Origin: CAYWBI01 sp964456445
GTDB lineage: Bacteria; Calditrichota; Calditrichia; Calditrichales; J004
Length of the DNA stretch: 9,053 bases
Direction: 5' to 3'
Assembly: GCA_964456445.1 (NCBI GenBank)
Contig: CAYWBI010000155.1
Span: 1-9,053, forward strand
Position numbers and translations under genes: made by a program. Below, piece after piece: positions 5,165-9,053 of this stretch (positions are counted from its first letter, which is position 1; each line of letters starts with the position of its first letter). The notes beneath the pieces were generated by a model. That model searched no databases. It was not told the DNA's origin and was given only the letters and a program-made list of their open reading frames with translations.

Positions 5165-8041
5165 ATGGCAACCATACACAAACCAGGTTTGATCGAGAAA
5201 ATTGCAGAGAAGCTGCGGGTGATCCCCGGCTTGCATAACACGCCCGAAACCCCGCTGGAACGCATCAGCGAAGCAGGTCAACAAACCGACTATCCGCCGC
5301 CCGATAAATGGAACGACTGGACCGAATACGAGGCCACCAGTGGCAGCGCCCGGGAAAAACGCCATTATATGATTGTGCCTACCAACTGCTTTAACTGCGA
5401 GGCCGGTTGCGGCTTACTCAGTTATGTGGACAAAGAGACCATGAAGGTGCGCAAATTCGAAGGTAATCCGTATCACCCCGGCAGCCGCGGGCGTAACTGT
5501 GCCAAAGGGCCTGCCACCATCAACCAAATCACCGATCCCGACCGCATCCTGTATCCGCTAAAACGGGTTGGCGAACGCGGCGCGGGCAAATGGGAACGGG
5601 TTTCCTGGGAAGACGCGCTCAACGACATCTCCGCCCGGTTGCGCAAAGCCCTGCAGGAAGGCCGCAACAACGAAATCGCCTATCATGTGGGCCGCCCCGG
5701 TCACGAAGGTTATATCGACCGTGTTCTGCAATCCTGGAATGTGGACGGTCATAACAGCCACACCAACGTCTGTTCTTCCGGCGCGCGTTTCGGTTACTTT
5801 CTCTGGGAAGGCTATGACCGGCCTTCGCCGGACCATGCCCACGCCAAATTTATTCTGCTGATCAGCGCACATCTGGAATCCGGCCATTATTTCAATCCCC
5901 ATGCCCAGCGCATCATCGAAGGCTTGATGAAGGGCGCGCAAATGGCGGTGATGGACCCGCGGCTATCCAACACGGCCAGCATGGCCAATTTTTGGATGCC
6001 CACCAACCCGGGCTCGGAGGCGGCCGTCTTACTGGCCATGGCCAAAATCATTCTTGACGAAGGGCTGTACAACGAAAAATTTATAAGCGAATGGGTCAAC
6101 TGGCGGGAATATCTCAAAGCCGAACGCCCCGGCGAAGACGTGTTGTTTGACAATTTCATCAAGGCCCTGCGCGAGGAGTATGCGGAATATACCCCGGAAT
6201 TTGCCGCTCAAGAAGCCGGTATTGAAGCGCAATCCATCATCGACGTGGCGCATAAAATCGGCGAGGCGGGCGAACGTTTTGCCAGCCATAACTGGCGCAG
6301 CGCCGGAAGCGGTAATCTGGGCGGTTGGGCCGTTGCCCGCTGCCTGCATTTTTTGAACGTGCTCACCGGCAGCGTAGGAACGGTTGGCGGCACACAACCC
6401 AGCGCCTGGAACAAGATGAAACCGACTACGCCCAACAAACCGCCCGCACAAAAATTCTGGAACGAACTGCACTTCCCCGATGAATACCCGCTGGCCTTTT
6501 TTGAAATGAGTTTCCTGCTTCCACATTTTCTCAAAGAGGGGCGTGGCAAGCTGGACACCTATTTTACCCGTGTCTTTAATCCCGTATGGACCTATCCCGA
6601 CGGTTTTACCTGGATCGAAGCCCTGCGCGACCCGGAGAAAATCGGGATGCACATCGCGTTGACGCCCACCTGGAACGAAACGGCTTTTTATGCGGATTAC
6701 GTCTTGCCCATGGGCCATTCCGCCGAACGGCACGATTTTATCAGTTATGAAACCCATTCCGGCAAATGGATGGGCTTTAGGCAGCCCGTCCTGCGCGAAG
6801 CCATGCGCCGCATGGGCAAAGAAGTGGAGTTCACCTGGCAGGCCAATCCCGGCGAGGTATGGGAGGAAGACGAATTCTGGATCGAGCTTTCCTGGCGCAT
6901 GGACCCCGACGGCTCGCTCGGGATAAAAAAACATTTTGACTCGCCCTACCGCCCCGGCAAAAAGATCACCATCGACGAATATTACCGCTATATATTCGAA
7001 CGGGTTCCCGGCCTGCCGGAAAAAGCGCAAAGCGAAGGCCTTTCGCCGCTGGACTATATGCGCAAGTACGGCGCCTTTGAAATAAAAAATGAAACCTATA
7101 ACATGCATATGAAAGAAGTGGACGAGGCTTCGGCCACCAGGGCCAGGGTCGATCCGGTAAACGGCATCGCCAGCGCCGACGGTAAAAATATCGGTGTGGA
7201 AGTGGACGGAAAAATCCGTACCGGCTTCCCCACGCCTTCACGCAAACAGGAGTTTTATTCGCAAACCATGGTGGATTGGGGCTGGCCGGAATACCGTCTG
7301 CCGACCTACATCAAAAGCCATGTGCATGAAGACAACCTGGACCGCGCCGCCGGGGATTTTCCGTTGGTGCCCACCTTTCGTCTGCCGACGCTTATCCATT
7401 CCCGTTCCGGCAACGCCAAATGGCTGACCGAGATCGCCAACCGCAACCCCATCTGGATGCATACCTCGGATGCGGAACGGCTGGGGATAAAAAGCAACGA
7501 TCTGCTGCGGGTGAGCACGGGCATCGGTTATTTTGTGGACAAGGTTTGGGTGACAGAAGGCATGAAGCCGGGCATTGTGGCCTGTTCGCACCATATTGGC
7601 CGCTGGCGCCGCATCCAGGATAAAATCGGCAACCGCTGGGCCACCAACACCGTAAAGCTGGAACAGGAAGGCAGCAAATGGAAGATGAGGGTCATCGACG
7701 GCATCCGCCCCTATAAAAGCAACGACCCCGATTCATCACGTATTTTTTGGAGCGACGGCGGCGTACACCAGAACATCACCCACGAGGTACATCCCGACCC
7801 GATAAGCGGGATGCATTGCTGGCACCAAAAGGTGCGCATCGAAAAAGCTCGCCCCGAGGACCGTTACGGGGATGTTGAGGTCGATACGGACAAATCCTTT
7901 GCCGTCTATAAGGAATGGCTGGCCATGACCCGTCCGGCGCCCGGCCCCAACGGTTTGCGCCGTCCGCTGTGGTTTGCGCGTCCCGTCCGCCCGGTGGAGG
8001 AAATGTTTTACATCGGCGATAAAAAGAAAAAGAAAGAGTAG
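5165..8041 (+). CDS. molybdopterin oxidoreductase catalytic subunit (DMSO reductase superfamily, predicted cytoplasmic)
   Basis: A 958-residue catalytic subunit of a complex iron-sulfur molybdoenzyme. The N-terminal 4Fe-4S cluster motif is C75-x2-C78-x3-C82-x29-C112, inside CFNCEAGCG and NCAKG. The bis-MGD binding domains follow: WEDALNDISARLRKAL (148-163), NSHTNVCSSGARFG (197-210) with C203 as the likely Mo ligand, AVMDPRLSNTASMANFWMPTNPGSEAAVLLAMAKII (261-296) and NVLTGSVGTVGG (398-409). The C-terminal molydopterin-binding domain spans about 735-900 (FRLPTLIHSRSGNAKWL, then WMHTSDAERLGIKSNDLLRVST). It is longer than PsrA/PhsA-type subunits (about 760). The N-terminus MATIHKPGLIEKIAEKLRV has no twin-arginine motif, so a cytoplasmic site is predicted, as in SoeA-type sulfite dehydrogenases. 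Its partner is the FeS-NrfD fusion upstream. The tail is unusually basic (GDKKKKKE). No maturation chaperone gene is present. Superfamily is certain; substrate (sulfite, polysulfide, thiosulfate or another oxyanion) is unknown. Confidence 0.95.
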   Translation: MATIHKPGLIEKIAEKLRVIPGLHNTPETPLERISEAGQQTDYPPPDKWNDWTEYEATSGSAREKRHYMIVPTNCFNCEAGCGLLSYVDKETMKVRKFEGNPYHPGSRGRNCAKGPATINQITDPDRILYPLKRVGERGAGKWERVSWEDALNDISARLRKALQEGRNNEIAYHVGRPGHEGYIDRVLQSWNVDGHNSHTNVCSSGARFGYFLWEGYDRPSPDHAHAKFILLISAHLESGHYFNPHAQRIIEGLMKGAQMAVMDPRLSNTASMANFWMPTNPGSEAAVLLAMAKIILDEGLYNEKFISEWVNWREYLKAERPGEDVLFDNFIKALREEYAEYTPEFAAQEAGIEAQSIIDVAHKIGEAGERFASHNWRSAGSGNLGGWAVARCLHFLNVLTGSVGTVGGTQPSAWNKMKPTTPNKPPAQKFWNELHFPDEYPLAFFEMSFLLPHFLKEGRGKLDTYFTRVFNPVWTYPDGFTWIEALRDPEKIGMHIALTPTWNETAFYADYVLPMGHSAERHDFISYETHSGKWMGFRQPVLREAMRRMGKEVEFTWQANPGEVWEEDEFWIELSWRMDPDGSLGIKKHFDSPYRPGKKITIDEYYRYIFERVPGLPEKAQSEGLSPLDYMRKYGAFEIKNETYNMHMKEVDEASATRARVDPVNGIASADGKNIGVEVDGKIRTGFPTPSRKQEFYSQTMVDWGWPEYRLPTYIKSHVHEDNLDRAAGDFPLVPTFRLPTLIHSRSGNAKWLTEIANRNPIWMHTSDAERLGIKSNDLLRVSTGIGYFVDKVWVTEGMKPGIVACSHHIGRWRRIQDKIGNRWATNTVKLEQEGSKWKMRVIDGIRPYKSNDPDSSRIFWSDGGVHQNITHEVHPDPISGMHCWHQKVRIEKARPEDRYGDVEVDTDKSFAVYKEWLAMTRPAPGPNGLRRPLWFARPVRPVEEMFYIGDKKKKKE

Positions 8042-8050
8042 TACAAAAAT

Positions 8051-8084
8051 AAAAAAGCGGATAGGTGTTTATCCGCTTTTTTTT
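8051..8084 (+). terminator. intrinsic terminator of the molybdoenzyme operon
   Basis: AGCGGATA (8056-8063) and TATCCGCT (8070-8077) form a perfect 8-bp stem with loop GGTGTT. An A-run precedes the stem and a T-run follows it (8077-8084). It starts ten bases after the stop codon. The flanking A and T runs extend the stem and make it usable in both directions, which suits the convergent genes on the right. Confidence 0.92.
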
Positions 8085-8085
8085 A

Positions 8086-8213
8086 TTATGCTGAAGAATA
8101 TGATGGATTCTGATTGCCCATGTTGTAATGGTTTCAGCTTCTTCTTTTTCCTTTTTTATAATTGACATCGTTTCAAAAATGCGTTTCTGGCTTTGTGAAA
8201 CGTTGAAGCTCAT
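8086..8213 (-). pseudogene. 5' remnant of an unknown ORF running into the terminator
   Basis: Reading leftward from ATG 8213, about 43 residues look like a real protein start: MSFNVSQSQKRIFETM, then a charged stretch KKEKEEAE and ending RIHHILQHN. The frame then enters the operon terminator at 8084 and continues only as antisense of the molybdoenzyme gene, so any gene here has lost its 3' part. The ATG lies 19 bases after the GTT core of the attC-like element at 8225-8299, the position expected for the first ORF of a following cassette. No family is recognised and no Shine-Dalgarno is seen. It may be chance coding in an AT-rich junction. Confidence 0.3.
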
Positions 8214-8224
8214 ATTTTAATTAC

Positions 8225-8299
8225 CCAATAACGTGAAGTTCACCGGCGAGCTTCAGCGAGTCCGAGCGGAGCGGAGTGTTGTGAAACGCCTGGTTATCG
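8225..8299 (-). repeat. attC-like recombination site (integron cassette type)
   Basis: On the - strand the order is ATAAC (8297-8293), a 5-base spacer CAGGC, GTTTCAC (8287-8281), a central region of about 37 bases, GTGAAC (8243-8238), a 5-base spacer TTCAC, and GTTAT (8232-8228). The outer boxes are exact reverse complements, and the inner boxes pair with one extra base on one side. This is the R''-L''-L'-R' layout, AAC/GTT core triplets and bulged L box described for attC sites. It starts four bases after the stop codon of the - strand ORF. Weak point: the outer boxes do not match RYYYAAC/GTTRRRY beyond the triplets. The centre has little self-complementarity and repeats GAGCG. A non-integron dispersed repeat remains possible. 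Confidence 0.5.
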
Positions 8300-8302
8300 T
8301 TT

Positions 8303-8974
8303 TTATAATTTTCCTAAAATCCAACTCAATAGTAGCTGAATTGGAAATTTGCTGATATTTCTGGATATAATTCTTCTATTTCTTTCAACTGTTACACCTT
8401 GCTTTAGGTTTTCAAAAATTCCGGTAGTATTATCGTAATTCTCTGCATCAATTATGTTTAGCCTTTCTACCGCTGCCTTGATGTATGATTTAAGTTCTAT
8501 AAAACTCTCTTCAATTCTTTCTTCTTTCAATTCTATCAAAAAGTAATCTTCTACCATCTGACCTGAAGTTTGAAAGAAGAGCACACTCGGCAATTTTACT
8601 TCGCCATCAAATACAAAGAAATTTTTCAAAATTGCAGCAGCTTCTTGATACTGTTGATCAGCGGTACAGGGATATAAACCTCTTTTCATTAAACAATCTG
8701 ACTTTTTTAAATCTTCGGCAAAATTTTGTTCTCTTGAATGAATATAAAAGATGCTTAAAAGTTCACCGGAAATTGCATGTAAAGCATTCCAGTATTCTTT
8801 GTCGTCTAATACTTTTATGAGTTGAGGATGTTCAAAGTCAAAGATAAGAAATGCAAAAGCTATAGCTCTATTTTCATCTTTATGCTTCTGGCATAACTCT
8901 GTGACCGTGCCCTTGAAAGGACCATGTTCAATGTAGTGAACTTCACCATCTACCAAAATTTTTAATGGAACCAT
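8303..8974 (-). CDS. unknown protein, possible cassette-borne gene
   Basis: A 223-residue protein I do not recognise. It begins MVPLKILVDGEVHYIEHGPFKGTV (ATG complement at 8972-8974) and has a mixed alpha/beta look with charged helices. Examples are EDLKKSD near the middle and a Glu/Lys-rich stretch ELKEERIEESFIELKSYIKAAVERL in the C-terminal third. It ends in a hydrophobic tail SKFPIQLLLSWILGKL after the basic VERNRRIISRN. No signal peptide, catalytic motif or DNA-binding motif is evident. The gene is distinctly more AT-rich than the operon and faces it. An A-rich stretch, but no clean Shine-Dalgarno, precedes the start. The attC-like element immediately after the stop suggests an integron gene cassette, whose products are usually unknown proteins. 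The composition and length argue that it is a true coding sequence. Confidence 0.72.
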   Translation of the reverse strand: MVPLKILVDGEVHYIEHGPFKGTVTELCQKHKDENRAIAFAFLIFDFEHPQLIKVLDDKEYWNALHAISGELLSIFYIHSREQNFAEDLKKSDCLMKRGLYPCTADQQYQEAAAILKNFFVFDGEVKLPSVLFFQTSGQMVEDYFLIELKEERIEESFIELKSYIKAAVERLNIIDAENYDNTTGIFENLKQGVTVERNRRIISRNISKFPIQLLLSWILGKL

Positions 8975-9053
8975 GTAATTTTCTTTTTAATCGATAATTC
9001 TTTAGGATTTTATCCTTCGTTAGGCCCGAACAATGCCGCTTTGACCACATACC
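8975..9053. other. upstream region of the - strand ORF with a lone GTTAGGC core-like site
   Basis: GTTAGGC at 9019-9025 (GCCTAAC on the - strand) fits the GTTRRRY/RYYYAAC integron core consensus. It is preceded by a short palindrome AGGAT-TTT-ATCCT (9004-9016). No partner box with attC spacing is visible inside the window, so it is either chance, a truncated site, or part of an element continuing past 9053. No clear promoter for the leftward gene is seen. Confidence 0.25.

Noticed and set aside
6029..7108. 359-codon antisense ORF inside the molybdoenzyme gene
   Set aside because: It lies entirely opposite strongly conserved molybdopterin-domain coding sequence. Such long antisense frames are expected from the codon bias of GC-richer genes.
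8169..8202. Inverted repeat CGTTTCA/TGAAACG and a second copy of TTGTGAAACG (8193-8202, also 8279-8288)
   Set aside because: Checked as a second attC, but the outer AAC/GTT boxes are not at the required 5-base spacing. It is likely chance or a partial duplication.
7776..8213. 145-codon - strand ORF across the terminator
   Set aside because: Only its first about 43 residues lie outside the molybdoenzyme gene and terminator. The rest is antisense shadow, so only the 5' part is kept as a possible gene remnant.
1..9053. CRISPR array, tRNA, rRNA, or phage genes
   Set aside because: No regularly spaced repeats, no cloverleaf or rRNA-like segment and no phage-type protein was seen on either strand.

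Overview
The window holds one co-directional block of five genes on the + strand (about 552-8041). It is flanked on both sides by AT-rich DNA of a different character. The block is moderately GC-rich with clear Shine-Dalgarno sequences (AAGGAG, AAAAGGA, GGAGG). Protein families and style suggest a Gram-negative-type anaerobe or facultative anaerobe, possibly in or near the FCB/Calditrichota-Ignavibacteriota lineages. That placement is a weak impression, because no phylogenetic marker gene is present.

Layout: 1-551 is AT-rich DNA without a convincing gene. It has a perfect REP-like GC palindrome at its left end, one candidate promoter, and a small hairpin just before the first gene. Then come a SulP/SLC26 anion permease with STAS domain (552-2273), a VOC/glyoxalase-fold protein (2270-2815, overlapping the permease stop as ATGA), and a short spacer with an AATTATC tandem repeat. 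Next are a fusion of a four-cluster ferredoxin subunit with an NrfD/PsrC-type membrane anchor (2914-4548), a peroxiredoxin-like thioredoxin-fold protein with CPFC (4567-5136), and a large molybdopterin oxidoreductase catalytic subunit (5165-8041). A strong intrinsic terminator at 8051-8084 closes the block.

Working model: the molybdenum subunit (one N-terminal 4Fe-4S cluster, candidate Cys ligand to Mo) passes electrons through the four clusters of the fused subunit to or from the quinone pool at the NrfD domain. This is the architecture of the complex iron-sulfur molybdoenzymes. Neither the catalytic nor the FeS-anchor protein has a Tat signal, so the active site is predicted to face the cytoplasm, as in SoeABC-type sulfite dehydrogenase rather than PsrABC/PhsABC. 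The SulP gene next door makes a sulfur oxyanion substrate or product plausible, but the substrate cannot be read from the sequence.

The right flank (about 8086-9053) reads on the - strand. It holds an unrecognised 223-residue ORF whose stop is followed within a few bases by an element with the geometry of an integron attC site. Directly after that is the 5' end of a second ORF that runs into the terminator of the molybdoenzyme operon. I interpret this as a gene-cassette-like segment, or the remnant of one, abutting the redox operon.
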